Of a DNA stretch of 64,000 nucleotides, positions 51,560-60,882 are shown in pieces. The position numbers and the translations under genes are program-made. This stretch comes from Variovorax paradoxus (GTDB taxonomy: Bacteria; Pseudomonadota; Gammaproteobacteria; Burkholderiales; Burkholderiaceae_C): contig CP063166.1 of NCBI GenBank assembly GCA_016806145.1, forward strand, positions 372,001 to 436,000, given 5' to 3'. Numbering within the stretch: the stretch's first letter is position 1; each line of letters begins with the position of its first letter. The notes beneath the pieces were generated by a model, which was not told where the DNA came from, did no database searches, and worked only from the letters and a program-made list of their open reading frames with translations.

Positions 51560-52477
51560 ATGAACGAGATCAATCGACGCGTGGCCGTGGTGGGAGCGGG
51601 CCTCATGGGCGTGGGCATCGCGAGCTGCCTGGCACTCGCCGGTGAAGCGGTCGACGTGTTCGATCTCAGCGAGGCGCGGCGCGCCGAGCTGCCCGCGCTG
51701 GCGGAAAAAATCTTCGAGGAATTGATGGCCGCGGGCCGCATCGTTGAGGCCGAGCGCGACGCGGCCCGCGCGCGCATTCGCGTCGTGGCCGACCTTGCGG
51801 CGCTGGCCGATGCATCGCTCGTGTTCGAGGCCGTCGTCGAGCGGCTCGAGGTCAAGCATGCGCTCTATGCCGAGCTCGAGGCCGTGCTGCCCTCCTATGC
51901 CTTGATCGCGAGCAACACCAGCGGCTTCATGCCGGATGTGCTGTGCGAGCGCATGGCGCATCCCGAGCGCTTTCTCGTCGCGCACTTCTGGAATCCGCCG
52001 CATGTCATCCCGTTCGTCGAACTCGTTCCGGCGCGAGCCACCGTGCCCGAGGCCTGCGCGGCCCTTCGCGGCCGGCTCGAAAGCGCGGGCTTCGAGGCGG
52101 TGCTGCTGAGCAAGGCGGCGCCCGGCTTCGTCGGCAACCGGATCCAGTTCGCGGTGCTGCGCGAAGCGCTCCACCTGGTGCAAAGCGGCGTGGCCGACGC
52201 GGCCACGGTCGATGCGGTCGTGCGCGCCTGCATCGGCAAGCGCTATGCGTCCTTCGGTCCGCTCGAGACGGCCGATCTCGGCGGCCTCCACACCTTCCTC
52301 GACATCGGCGGCCACCTGATGCCGCAGCTCGAGAAGAGCGAGTCGGTGCTGAAACTGCTGCAGTCCCTGGTGGCGGCCGGCCGATGCGGCGCGACCACCG
52401 GTCACGGCTTCTACGAATGGACGGACGCGCGCAGGCAGTCGGTGCGCGAACGCCGGCGGCGCATGTTGGCGCGGTAG
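51560..52477 (+). CDS. 3-Hydroxyacyl-CoA dehydrogenase family
   Basis: 305 residues, one NAD-binding Rossmann domain (VAVVGAGLMGVGIASCLALAGEAVDVFD) and the C-terminal helical domain. Typical: LVFEAVVERLEVKHALYAELEAVLPSYALIASNTSGF, HFWNPPHVIPFVELVPA, APGFVGNRIQFAVLREALHLVQSGVADAATVDAVV, TGHGFYEW. The HFxNPP motif is close to the L-gulonate/carnitine dehydrogenase and lambda-crystallin group, so the substrate could be a free hydroxy acid as well as a CoA ester. Start 51560. First gene behind the sigma-54 promoter. Confidence 0.88.
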   Translation: MNEINRRVAVVGAGLMGVGIASCLALAGEAVDVFDLSEARRAELPALAEKIFEELMAAGRIVEAERDAARARIRVVADLAALADASLVFEAVVERLEVKHALYAELEAVLPSYALIASNTSGFMPDVLCERMAHPERFLVAHFWNPPHVIPFVELVPARATVPEACAALRGRLESAGFEAVLLSKAAPGFVGNRIQFAVLREALHLVQSGVADAATVDAVVRACIGKRYASFGPLETADLGGLHTFLDIGGHLMPQLEKSESVLKLLQSLVAAGRCGATTGHGFYEWTDARRQSVRERRRRMLAR

Positions 52478-52569
52478 CGCCCACCGTATCGATCGGCGCC
52501 CGTCGCCGTGAATCCCGCAGGCCATGCACGCATGGCGATTTCTCGACTCCACCACAAAGAGAGACAAGC

Positions 52570-54387
52570 ATGAACAGAAGCATCGAGTTTTCATTGCAAC
52601 GCCGCGCGACGAGCGCCGTGCCACGCATCTCCTTCGCCGCGACGCTCGCCGCCGCGGCCTTGCTGGGCGCCTGCGGCGGGAGCGGCGATGGCGTGGCCTT
52701 CGTCCCGCAGGCGGCGGTGCCAACGCCAGCACCGGCCCCGGCACCCGCGCCGGCCGCGGCCACGCCGCTGAACTGCGAACAGATGGCGACGCTCACCGTT
52801 CCCGCATCGGCGATCGCGCTCGCCACCGGCGGCGCCAGGGTGACGGCGGCCACGCTGGTGCCCGCGGGCGGCAAGGCGCCGAAGAGCTACGGCGAGCATT
52901 GCAAGCTCAGCGCCGAGATCGCGCCGGTCGATCCCGCCGCGCCGCCGATCAAGCTGACGCTGCTGCTGCCTACCGAGTGGAACCGCAAGGCCATGATGTA
53001 CGGCGGTGGCGGCTACGACGGCAGCATTCCCGCTGTCGCCGGCAACGTGCCCGCCGGTCCCGTCGACGCACTCGATCCGATCGGGCGAGGCTATGCGGTG
53101 TTCGCAAGCGACTCGGGCCACGATGCGAACACGGACGCCAAGAACCCCGGGGCCTTCGCACTCAACACGGAAGCGCTGCGCAATTTCTCGTTCGAAGCGC
53201 TCAAGAAGACGCGCGACGCGGCCGTGTTCCTGATCGAGCAGCGCTATGCCCAGCGTCCGCAACGCAGCTACTTCGCGGGCGGCTCGTCGGGCGGCCGCGA
53301 GGCGCTCGCGGTGGTGCAGAAATGGCCGACCGATTTCAACGGCGCCATCGTGCTCTACCCGGCCTTCAACGCGGCCAGCCTCGACCTGCAGTTCGGCCGC
53401 ATCACGCGCGCGCTGGCCCAACCCGGTGCCTACCCCAGCCTCGCGAAGCGCGGCGCGCTGTTCGATGCGGCGATGCAGGCCTGCGATGCCATCGACGGCG
53501 TGAAGGACGGAGTGATCGGCAACCAGAACGCCTGCAACCAGCGCTTCGATCCCGTGACCGCGCTGCTCGACGGACGACCGTTGCGCTGCCCGGGCGGCGC
53601 CGACACCGCGGACGACTGCCTGTCGGATGCGCAGATCGCCGCCTTCAAGGTGATCGACACGCCGGCCGTCTTCAACTATCCGCTCGGCAGCGGAGAGAAC
53701 CAGTATCCGGGCTTCAATGCCTGGGGCGCCGAGTTCGGTCGGTCCGGTGCCGATCCGAGCCAGGTGACCGTCGCCTACCTGGGCCTGGGAGCGCAGCCGC
53801 CCGCCTCGCCGATGCCCGCGTTCGCGCCCTTCCACTCGAACTTCTGGGACCAGTGGGTGCGCTTCTTCGTGACGAAGAACCCCGCCTTCGATTCGCTGAC
53901 GCTCGATCCCGAGAATCCCGGCCCCTGGCAGGCACGCATCGCCGAGCTCACGGGGTTGCAGGACATCAACCAGGCCGACCTGTCGGCGTTCGCCGCAAAC
54001 GGCGGCAAGCTGCTGATGGCGCATGGCACCGCCGATCAACTGGTCAGCACGCGCGCTACCGACCAGTACTTCAACCGGGTGCGCGCCACCATGGGTGCGG
54101 AGCGCGTGAAGGGCTTCATGCGCTACTACCAGATCCCGGGCTACGCGCATGCCGTCGGCACGGTGTTCAACGCCAGCTGGGATTCGCTGAGCGCGCTCGA
54201 GAACTGGGTGGAGAAGGACGCGGCACCGACCGCGCCGATCGTGACCGACGCCCCGATCGACCCCGTGACCATGACCGCGAGCGTGCCCCGCCGCACCCGG
54301 CCGCTTTGCGACTACCCGGCCTGGCCCAGGTACAAGGGCAGCGGCGACGTCGATGTGGCGGCGAGCTTCTCGTGCGTCAACGAATGA
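52570..54387 (+). CDS. Tannase/feruloyl esterase family lipoprotein
   Basis: 605 residues. Lipoprotein signal peptide ending LLGAC (Cys about 36), a Pro/Ala tether, then an alpha/beta-hydrolase of the tannase/feruloyl-esterase family: MMYGGGGYDGSI, GYAVFASDSGHDAN, RSYFAGGSSGGREALAVVQKWPTDFNGAIVLYPAFN (catalytic Ser in GGSSGG), CDAIDGVKDGVIGNQNAC (calcium-binding loop), LLMAHGTADQLVS (Asp) and YQIPGYAHAVG (His). Disulphide Cys are present. It probably splits aromatic or other esters at the cell surface. Start 52570, second gene of the sigma-54 operon. Confidence 0.9.
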   Translation: MNRSIEFSLQRRATSAVPRISFAATLAAAALLGACGGSGDGVAFVPQAAVPTPAPAPAPAPAAATPLNCEQMATLTVPASAIALATGGARVTAATLVPAGGKAPKSYGEHCKLSAEIAPVDPAAPPIKLTLLLPTEWNRKAMMYGGGGYDGSIPAVAGNVPAGPVDALDPIGRGYAVFASDSGHDANTDAKNPGAFALNTEALRNFSFEALKKTRDAAVFLIEQRYAQRPQRSYFAGGSSGGREALAVVQKWPTDFNGAIVLYPAFNAASLDLQFGRITRALAQPGAYPSLAKRGALFDAAMQACDAIDGVKDGVIGNQNACNQRFDPVTALLDGRPLRCPGGADTADDCLSDAQIAAFKVIDTPAVFNYPLGSGENQYPGFNAWGAEFGRSGADPSQVTVAYLGLGAQPPASPMPAFAPFHSNFWDQWVRFFVTKNPAFDSLTLDPENPGPWQARIAELTGLQDINQADLSAFAANGGKLLMAHGTADQLVSTRATDQYFNRVRATMGAERVKGFMRYYQIPGYAHAVGTVFNASWDSLSALENWVEKDAAPTAPIVTDAPIDPVTMTASVPRRTRPLCDYPAWPRYKGSGDVDVAASFSCVNE

Positions 54388-54433
54388 ACGAGGCGCGCAT
54401 GAACCAGACCACGCCGCGCGAAGAGGTCCGTCG

Positions 54434-55204
54434 ATGAGCGGCTGCATTCTCGAAACACGCCAGCTCACCAAGGAGTTCAAGGGCTTCACTGCTGTCAGTA
54501 AGGTCGATCTCTCGGTCGTGCGCGGTTCGATCCACGCGCTCATCGGACCCAACGGCGCGGGCAAGACGACCTGCTTCAACCTGCTCACGAAGTTCCTCGA
54601 ACCCACCAGCGGCACGATCCTCTTCAACGGCCAGGACATCACGGGCGAGCGCCCCGCGCAGATCGCGCGGCGCGGCATCATCCGCTCGTTCCAGATCTCG
54701 GCCGTGTTCCCGCACCTCACGCTGCTGGAGAACGTGCGCCTCGGGCTGCAGCGCAGGCTCGGCACTTCGTACCACTTCTGGAAGAGCGAGAAGTCGCTCG
54801 AGCCGCTCAACGCCCGGGCGCGCGAGCTGCTCGCGGAGGTCGGCCTGGAGGATCTCGCCGAAGAGCAGACCGTGAACCTGCCTTACGGCCGCAAGCGCGC
54901 GCTGGAGATCGCGACCACGCTCGCGATGGAGCCCGAGCTGATGCTGCTCGACGAGCCCACGCAGGGCATGGGCCATGAGGACGTGCACCGCGTGGCCGAG
55001 CTGATCAAGCGCGTGTCGGCAGGCCGCACCATCCTGATGGTCGAACACAACATGAGCGTGGTCTCGACCATCGCCGACACCATCACCGTGCTGCAGCGTG
55101 GCGCCGTGCTGGCCGAAGGCCCCTACGCGGAAGTCTCGAAGAACCCGCAGGTCATGGAGGCCTACATGGGCACCACGGACGGCCAACTGCAAGGGGCTCA
55201 CTGA
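54434..55204 (+). CDS. livG: Branched-chain-type ABC ATPase LivG
   Basis: 256 residues: Walker A GPNGAGKTT, FQISAVFPHLTLLENVRLGLQ (Q-loop), degenerate signature LPYGRKRALEIATTLA, Walker B LMLLDEPTQGMGHEDVH, H-loop MVEHNMSVV. Start 54434; the frame is open from 54353 but the family begins here. It overlaps livF as TGATG. Part of the sigma-54 operon; likely imports the acid released by the esterase. Confidence 0.92.
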   Translation: MSGCILETRQLTKEFKGFTAVSKVDLSVVRGSIHALIGPNGAGKTTCFNLLTKFLEPTSGTILFNGQDITGERPAQIARRGIIRSFQISAVFPHLTLLENVRLGLQRRLGTSYHFWKSEKSLEPLNARARELLAEVGLEDLAEEQTVNLPYGRKRALEIATTLAMEPELMLLDEPTQGMGHEDVHRVAELIKRVSAGRTILMVEHNMSVVSTIADTITVLQRGAVLAEGPYAEVSKNPQVMEAYMGTTDGQLQGAH

Positions 55205-55911
55205 TGACCGCCGCACTCGAGATCAAGGGCCTGCAAGCCTGGTACGGCGAATCGCATGTGCTGCATGGCGTCGACATGGTCGTGCAGCCCGGTGAGGTCG
55301 TGACGCTGCTGGGCCGCAATGGCGCGGGCCGCACCACCACGCTGCGCGCGATCATGGGCCTGACCGGCGCGCGCAAGGGCAGCATCGAGGTCAATGGCCG
55401 GGAGACGATCGCGATGCCCACGCACCGCATCGCGCACCTGGGCATCGGCTACTGCCCCGAGGAACGCGGCATCTTCGCGAGCCTGTCGTGCGAGGAGAAC
55501 CTGATGCTGCCGCCGGAGCTGAAAGGCGCGGGGCAGGGCATGTCGGTCGAGGAGATCTACGCGATGTTTCCGAACCTGGCGGAGCGTCGCCACAGTCAGG
55601 GCACGCGGCTGTCGGGCGGCGAGCAGCAGATGCTGGCGGTGGCGCGCATCCTGCGCACGGGCGCCAAGCTGCTGCTGCTCGACGAGATATCCGAAGGCTT
55701 GGCGCCGGTGATCGTGCAGGCGCTCGCACGAATGATCACGACCTTGCGTTCCAAGGGCTACACCATCGTGATGGTGGAGCAGAACTTCCGCTTCGCGGCG
55801 CCGCTGGCCGATCGCTTCTATGTGATGGAGCACGGCCGCATCGCGCTGAAGTTCGGCGCCGACGAGCTCGAAGCCCGCATGCCCGTGCTCACCGAGCTGC
55901 TCGGCGTCTAG
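55204..55911 (+). CDS. livF: Branched-chain-type ABC ATPase LivF
   Basis: 235 residues: Q-loop GYCPEERGIFASLSCEENLML, signature LSGGEQQML, Walker B LLLLDEISEGLAP, H-loop MVEQNFRFA. Odd: Walker A reads GRNGAGRTTT, with Arg where Lys normally binds phosphate; the codon is CGC and the frame is intact. The same variant is, from memory, found in other betaproteobacterial LivF proteins, so it is probably tolerated because LivG carries a normal site. Start ATG at 55204 overlaps the livG stop. Confidence 0.9.
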   Translation: MTAALEIKGLQAWYGESHVLHGVDMVVQPGEVVTLLGRNGAGRTTTLRAIMGLTGARKGSIEVNGRETIAMPTHRIAHLGIGYCPEERGIFASLSCEENLMLPPELKGAGQGMSVEEIYAMFPNLAERRHSQGTRLSGGEQQMLAVARILRTGAKLLLLDEISEGLAPVIVQALARMITTLRSKGYTIVMVEQNFRFAAPLADRFYVMEHGRIALKFGADELEARMPVLTELLGV

Positions 55912-56121
55912 GCCGCAGGACATGAAGAACATCCGGAACGTCGTGCGCAGATCGGGGCGACCGCCGCCCCGCGAGAGCGCCGCGTTGCCGGCGCGCAGAG
56001 CCCTCGACGGCTGGCGGCTCAGGCGGCGCGACACCGGCGTTGCCCTCTCGATCTGGCCGCACATCCTGAGCGAGACCTCCGTGTCCGCCATTCCTTTTCA
56101 TTCACCCAGGAGACATTCATC

Positions 56122-57321
56122 ATGAACACCAGGCATCCCCTTCTGTCGCTCGGCTTCGGCCTGCTCGCCCTCGGAGGCCTCGGCGCGGCACAGGCGCAGG
56201 AGAAGGTCAAGATCGGCTTCATCACCGACATGTCCGGTCTCTATGCCGACCTCGAGGGCAAGAACGCCGCGATGGCGATCCAGATGGCGATCGACGACTT
56301 CGGCGGCAAGGTCAACGGCCAGCCCGTGGAGCTGCTGACGGCCGATCATCAGAACAAGGCCGACATCGCCGCGTCGAAGGCGCGCGAATGGATCGACACG
56401 CAGGGCCTGAGCATGGTGTTCAGCGGCACCAACTCCGGCACCGCGCTCGCCACCGCGAAGGTGGCCACCGAGAAGAAGCGCGTGCACTTCAACAACGGCG
56501 CCGCGTCCTCCGCGCTCACCAACGAGCAGTGCAGCCCCTACACCGTGCACTACGCCTACGACACGGTCGCGCTGGCCAAGGGAACGGGCGCGGCGGTGGT
56601 CGACCGCGGCGGCAAGAGCTGGTTCTTCCTGACGGCCGACTACGCTTTCGGCGCCGCGCTCGAGGCCGACACCACCACGGTGATCAAGGAGAAGGGCGGC
56701 ACGGTGGTGGGCGGCGTCAAGCATCCGCTCAACGCCTCCGACTTCTCGTCCTTCCTGCTGCAGGCGCAGAACTCCAAGGCGCAGATCCTCGGGCTGGCCA
56801 ACGCCGGCGGCGACACCATCAATTCGATCAAGGCCGCCAGGGAGTTCGGCATCAACAAGACCATGAAGACCGCCGGCCTGCTGGTGTTCATCACCGACAT
56901 CCACAGCCTGGGCCTGAAGAACACCGAAGGCCTGCTGCATACCACGAGCTGGTACTGGGACCTCAACGACGACACGCGCAAGTTCGCCAACCGCTTCTTC
57001 GAGAAGACCAAGCGCATGCCGACCGACGTGCAGGCCGCCGACTACTCGGCCACGATGACCTACCTGAAGGCGGTGCAGGCGGCCAGGACCACCGACGCCG
57101 ACAAGGTGATGGCGCAGCTCAAGAGCATGAAGATCGACGACTTCTACGGCAAGGGCCAGATCCGTGCCGACGGCAGCTTCATCCACGACATGTACCTGGT
57201 GGAAGCGAAGTCGCCGTCCGAGTCCAAGAAGCCCTGGGACTACCTGAAGGTGCTCAAGACGCTGCCGGGCGACCAGATCTTCACGACCAAGGCCGAGAGC
57301 AAGTGCGCGCTCTGGAAGTGA
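56122..57321 (+). CDS. Liv-type ABC substrate-binding protein
   Basis: 399 residues, signal peptide ending AAQAQ (about 26), then KVKIGFITDMSGLYADLEGKNAAMAIQMAIDDFGGKVNGQPVELLTADHQNKADIAASKAREWIDTQGL, typical of receptors that bind aromatic or other carboxylic acids in this family. Also FSGTNSGTALATAKVATEKKRVHFNNGAASSALTNEQCSPYTVHYAYDT and WFFLTADYAFGAALE. Start 56122, behind CAGGAGA. It is 210 bp behind livF; that gap holds no convincing gene. A hairpin follows. Confidence 0.92.
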   Translation: MNTRHPLLSLGFGLLALGGLGAAQAQEKVKIGFITDMSGLYADLEGKNAAMAIQMAIDDFGGKVNGQPVELLTADHQNKADIAASKAREWIDTQGLSMVFSGTNSGTALATAKVATEKKRVHFNNGAASSALTNEQCSPYTVHYAYDTVALAKGTGAAVVDRGGKSWFFLTADYAFGAALEADTTTVIKEKGGTVVGGVKHPLNASDFSSFLLQAQNSKAQILGLANAGGDTINSIKAAREFGINKTMKTAGLLVFITDIHSLGLKNTEGLLHTTSWYWDLNDDTRKFANRFFEKTKRMPTDVQAADYSATMTYLKAVQAARTTDADKVMAQLKSMKIDDFYGKGQIRADGSFIHDMYLVEAKSPSESKKPWDYLKVLKTLPGDQIFTTKAESKCALWK

Positions 57322-57330
57322 TCGACCCCC

Positions 57331-57350
57331 GCGGGCCCGTCCGGGCCCGC
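57331..57350. other. Stem-loop after binding-protein gene
   Basis: GCGGGCCCG-TC-CGGGCCCGC, 9-bp perfect stem, 9 bp after the stop. No T-run, so not a terminator; likely protects the binding-protein mRNA and lets some transcription pass to livH. Confidence 0.6.
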
Positions 57351-57366
57351 GCCTGCTGAACCCCCT

Positions 57367-58242
57367 ATGACCATTTCCCTTCCCGCCTTGTTGAGCCAGC
57401 TCCTCCTGGGGCTGGTCAACGGCTCCTTCTATGCCATCCTGAGCCTCGGGCTGGCCGTCATCTTCGGCCTGCTCAACGTCATCAACTTCGCGCACGGCGC
57501 GCTGTTCATGCTCGGCGCGGTGCTCACCTGGATGGCGATGGAATATTTCGGCATCAACTACTGGGTGATGCTGATCGCCGCGCCCATCGTCATCGGCCTG
57601 TTCGGCGTGCTGATCGAGCGGCTGCTGCTGCGCTGGATCTACAAGCTCGACCACCTCTACGGCCTGTTGCTCACGCTGGGCCTCACGCTGCTCATCGAGG
57701 GCGTGTTCCGCTCCATCTACGGCGTCTCGGGCCTGGCCTACGACGCGCCCGAGGCGCTGTCGAGCGCCACCGACCTGGGCTTCATGGTGCTGCCCAACTA
57801 CCGCGCCTGGGTGGTCGTGGCCTCGCTGGTCGTGTGCATCGCCACCTGGTTCGTGATCGAGAAGACCCGCATCGGCGCCTACCTGCGCGCGGGCACCGAG
57901 AACCCGCGCCTGGTCGAGGCCTTCGGCGTCAACGTGCCGCTGATGATCACGCTGACCTATGCCTTCGGCGCGGGCCTCGCGGCCTTCGCGGGCGTGCTGG
58001 CCGCGCCGGTGATCCAGGTCTCGCCGCTGATGGGCCAGAACCTGATCATCGTGGTGTTCGCCGTCGTCGTGATCGGCGGCATGGGCTCGATCATGGGCGC
58101 CATCCTCACCGGGCTGGGGCTGGGCGTGATCGAGGGCTTCACCAAGGTCTTCTACCCCGAGGCCTCGTCCACCGTCGTGTTCGTCATCATGGTCATCGTG
58201 CTGCTGGTGCGTCCTGCCGGCCTGTTCGGCAAAGAGAAGTGA
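57367..58242 (+). CDS. livH: Branched-chain-type ABC permease LivH
   Basis: 291 residues, about eight membrane segments: LLLGLVNGSFYAILSLGLAVIFGLLNVINFAHGALFMLGAVLTW, LLLTLGLTLLIEGVFRSIYG, RAGTENPRLVEAFGVNVPLMITLTYAFGAGLAAFAGVLA (ATPase-contact loop) and VIGGMGSIMGAILTGLGLGVIEGFTKVFYPE. Start ATG 57367. 11 bp before livM. Confidence 0.93.
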   Translation: MTISLPALLSQLLLGLVNGSFYAILSLGLAVIFGLLNVINFAHGALFMLGAVLTWMAMEYFGINYWVMLIAAPIVIGLFGVLIERLLLRWIYKLDHLYGLLLTLGLTLLIEGVFRSIYGVSGLAYDAPEALSSATDLGFMVLPNYRAWVVVASLVVCIATWFVIEKTRIGAYLRAGTENPRLVEAFGVNVPLMITLTYAFGAGLAAFAGVLAAPVIQVSPLMGQNLIIVVFAVVVIGGMGSIMGAILTGLGLGVIEGFTKVFYPEASSTVVFVIMVIVLLVRPAGLFGKEK

Positions 58243-58253
58243 GAGCAGGCGGC

Positions 58254-59243
58254 ATGAACATGAAAAAGATCTCCACCGTCTTCTACGGCCTGCTGCTCGT
58301 CGCGCTGGTGCTGGCGCCGTTCTTCGGCGCCTACCCGGTGTTCGTGATGAAGCTCCTGTGCTTCGCGCTGTTCGCCTCGGCCTTCAACCTGCTGCTGGGC
58401 TTCACCGGGCTCCTGTCCTTCGGCCATGCGGCCTTCCTCGGCGGCTCGGCCTACGTGGCCGGCCATGCGATCAAGGTCTGGGGCCTCACGCCCGAGCTGG
58501 GCCTGATCGCGGGCACGCTGGTGGGCGCGCTGCTGGGCTGGCTGTTCGGCGTGCTGGCCATCCGCCGCCAGGGCATCTACTTCGCGATGATCACGCTGGC
58601 GCTCGCGCAGATGATGTTCTTCGTCGCGCTGCAGGCGAGGTTCACCGGCGGCGAGGACGGCCTGCAGGGCGTGCCGCGCGGCAAGCTGTTCGGCCTCATC
58701 GACCTGAGCAACGACCTGACGATGTACTACGTCGCGCTGGCGATCGTGGCGGCTGCCTTCCTGCTGATCGTGCGCACCATCCACTCGCCGTTCGGGCAGG
58801 TGCTCAAGGGCATCAAGGAGAACGAGCCGCGCGCGCTGTCGCTGGGCTACGACGTGGCGCGCTTCAAGCTGCTGGCCTTCGTGATCTCGGCGGCGCTGTC
58901 GGGGCTGGCGGGTTCGCTCAAGACGCTGGTGCTGGGCTTCGCGACCCTGTCGGACGTGCACTGGACCGCTTCGGGCCAGGTGATCCTGATGACGCTGGTG
59001 GGTGGCCTGGGCACCCTGTCGGGGCCGCTGGTGGGCTCGGCCGTGGTGGTGCTGCTGGAGAACAAGATCGGCGAGCTGGGCAACCTGCTCGCGCGCATCA
59101 CCACCATCGACTGGTTCAACACGCTGGGCGAGTCGGTGACCATGGTCACAGGCCTGATCTTCGTGATCTGCGTGCTGGCCTTCCGCAAGGGGATCATGGG
59201 CGAGGTCATCGCGTTCATCGACCGGCGCCGGGAGAAGAAGTGA
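58254..59243 (+). CDS. livM: Branched-chain-type ABC permease LivM
   Basis: 329 residues, about nine membrane segments: FALFASAFNLLLGFTGLLSFGHAAFLGGSAYVAGHA, FGVLAIRRQGIYFAMITLALAQMMFFVALQ, FTGGEDGLQGVPRGKLFGL, GQVLKGIKENEPRALSLGYDVARFKLLAFVISAALSGLAGSLKTL and LMTLVGGLGTLSGPLVGSAVVVLLE. MNMKK could start at 58254 or 58260; the first is preferred. Completes the five-gene transporter. Confidence 0.93.
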   Translation: MNMKKISTVFYGLLLVALVLAPFFGAYPVFVMKLLCFALFASAFNLLLGFTGLLSFGHAAFLGGSAYVAGHAIKVWGLTPELGLIAGTLVGALLGWLFGVLAIRRQGIYFAMITLALAQMMFFVALQARFTGGEDGLQGVPRGKLFGLIDLSNDLTMYYVALAIVAAAFLLIVRTIHSPFGQVLKGIKENEPRALSLGYDVARFKLLAFVISAALSGLAGSLKTLVLGFATLSDVHWTASGQVILMTLVGGLGTLSGPLVGSAVVVLLENKIGELGNLLARITTIDWFNTLGESVTMVTGLIFVICVLAFRKGIMGEVIAFIDRRREKK

Positions 59244-59341
59244 TGGCGCGTTGATCGCCGCCCTTCGACCTTCACCAGCAGCGAGGCATCCCACCCCAGA
59301 AGTCATCTCAACCCGGGCAACCGGACACCCAAGGAGGCATC

Positions 59342-60790
59342 ATGAAGAAAGCACTCGAAGCAGTGTGGGCAGGCCAGCGTTCTTTCGAGAAGGCTTGGCG
59401 CCGGATGCTGGCGGCCCTGGCCGTCGGCTTGTTGACGGCATGCGGCGGTGGCGGAGACAGCAATGTGGAGGTCGATGCCGCGGCGATCGCCGCCGCCAAC
59501 GCCGTGGCACCGTCCGTCACTCCGCCCGCGGTCGCACCGCCCGAGGAGCCGCCACCGACCGTGCCGTCCGAGAAGAAGACCCGATGGGCCACGACTTGGC
59601 AGTCCGCCATGTATGCCAACCGGCTGCAGAACAATGACTCGGACACGGTCCGCGTGCGCATCCGCACCAGCGTGGGCGGCGAGGGCGTCCGGGTGCGGCT
59701 GTCCAACGTGTTCGGCAGCACCACCCTGCGCGTCGATCATGCGAGCGTGGCACTGCCCGATGCCTCGCAGCCCTCCGATCCAACCGCCATCGATCCAGCC
59801 ACGCGCCGGGTCCTGACCTTCGATGGCGGCAAGACGCTGGCCGAGGTGCCCGCCGGCGAGGAGCTGCTGAGCGACCCCGTGGCGATGGCGGTGCCCAAGC
59901 TCTCGGACCTGATGATCAGCCTGCACTTCCAGGGCAAGGTGCAGTACGCCGACATGCACATGAACGCCGCCGTTCCGCTGCCCGGCTTCTACGTGGTGAG
60001 GAACCGCGACGTGGCGGCCGAAGCCTCGCTGTCGGCGGTCGCGCCGGAGTACGAGACCTACAACGGCGTGTTCAACCTGAGCGAGGTCAAGGTGCTCGCG
60101 CCCGAGGCAACGCGCGTGGTCGTGGCCGTGGGCGAATCGATCACGGCCGGCTACAGCGCCGTGGGCATCCAGAGCCCGTGGCCCGCCGTGCTGTCGAAGC
60201 TGGCCAACACCAATGACGAGCCGCTCGGCGTGGGCAATGCCGGCATCAGCGGCAACGCCATGTTCAACTCGAACAACGGGCCCTCGCTGTTTGACCGCTT
60301 CCTGCGCGACGTGCTATCCCGCGACCCGACGGACATCATCATCCTCGCAGGCGACAACGACCTTTCGAAGTCCTCCGCGGCCGACATCATCGAACGCTAC
60401 AAGTACTTCGTGGATCTGGCGCGCTTCCGCAAGATCAGGATCCATGGCGGCGTGAACACGCCGATCGGCGACATCGTCGGCATCGATGGCAATCTGGTGC
60501 CGACCGGCTACTACTCGGCGTCCAGCGACCTCAAGTGGCGGCAGATCAACGACTGGATCAAGACCTCGGGCTATTTCGACAGCGTCATCGATTTCGCCAC
60601 CGTCGTCGGCAATCCGGATCGAGCGCCGCTGGGGATCGCGACCGCCTGCTACGACCCCAGGAGCCCCATCCACCTGAACACGCGGGGCCTCGAGGTGATG
60701 GGCACCCTGGCCTACGACGTGCTCTACGGAAAGTTGGTGCAGCCGGCCGAGCCCTGCAACGCGCTGGCGTTTCCGCCGCCGCCGAATTGA
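59342..60790 (+). CDS. SGNH/GDSL hydrolase lipoprotein
   Basis: 482 residues. Signal peptide ends LLTAC (Cys about 34), then a Gly/Ala/Pro tether. An N-terminal beta-domain (TRWATTWQSAMYANRLQNNDSDTVRVRIRTSVGGEGVRVRLSNVFGSTTLRVDHASVAL) precedes the SGNH domain: block I VVAVGESITAGY (GES in place of GDS), block II GNAGISGN, block III ILAGDND and block V SPIHLNTRG (His). It likely removes ester groups from plant or aromatic polymers, as the tannase-type enzyme upstream. Start 59342, RBS AAGGAG. Last gene of the sigma-54 operon; 98 bp behind livM. Confidence 0.87.
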   Translation: MKKALEAVWAGQRSFEKAWRRMLAALAVGLLTACGGGGDSNVEVDAAAIAAANAVAPSVTPPAVAPPEEPPPTVPSEKKTRWATTWQSAMYANRLQNNDSDTVRVRIRTSVGGEGVRVRLSNVFGSTTLRVDHASVALPDASQPSDPTAIDPATRRVLTFDGGKTLAEVPAGEELLSDPVAMAVPKLSDLMISLHFQGKVQYADMHMNAAVPLPGFYVVRNRDVAAEASLSAVAPEYETYNGVFNLSEVKVLAPEATRVVVAVGESITAGYSAVGIQSPWPAVLSKLANTNDEPLGVGNAGISGNAMFNSNNGPSLFDRFLRDVLSRDPTDIIILAGDNDLSKSSAADIIERYKYFVDLARFRKIRIHGGVNTPIGDIVGIDGNLVPTGYYSASSDLKWRQINDWIKTSGYFDSVIDFATVVGNPDRAPLGIATACYDPRSPIHLNTRGLEVMGTLAYDVLYGKLVQPAEPCNALAFPPPPN

Positions 60791-60882
60791 GTTCTCGGGT
60801 GGGGATGGGCGGCCGGCTGAACGAAGGCCGGGCGGAAGACCCTGGCGCTGCCGTTTCCGGGCGCTTCACTATCATCGCCCCC

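Noticed and set aside
55922..56125. 67-codon Arg-rich open frame between livF and the binding-protein gene
   Set aside because: No ribosome site, no family mark, biased composition; likely chance.
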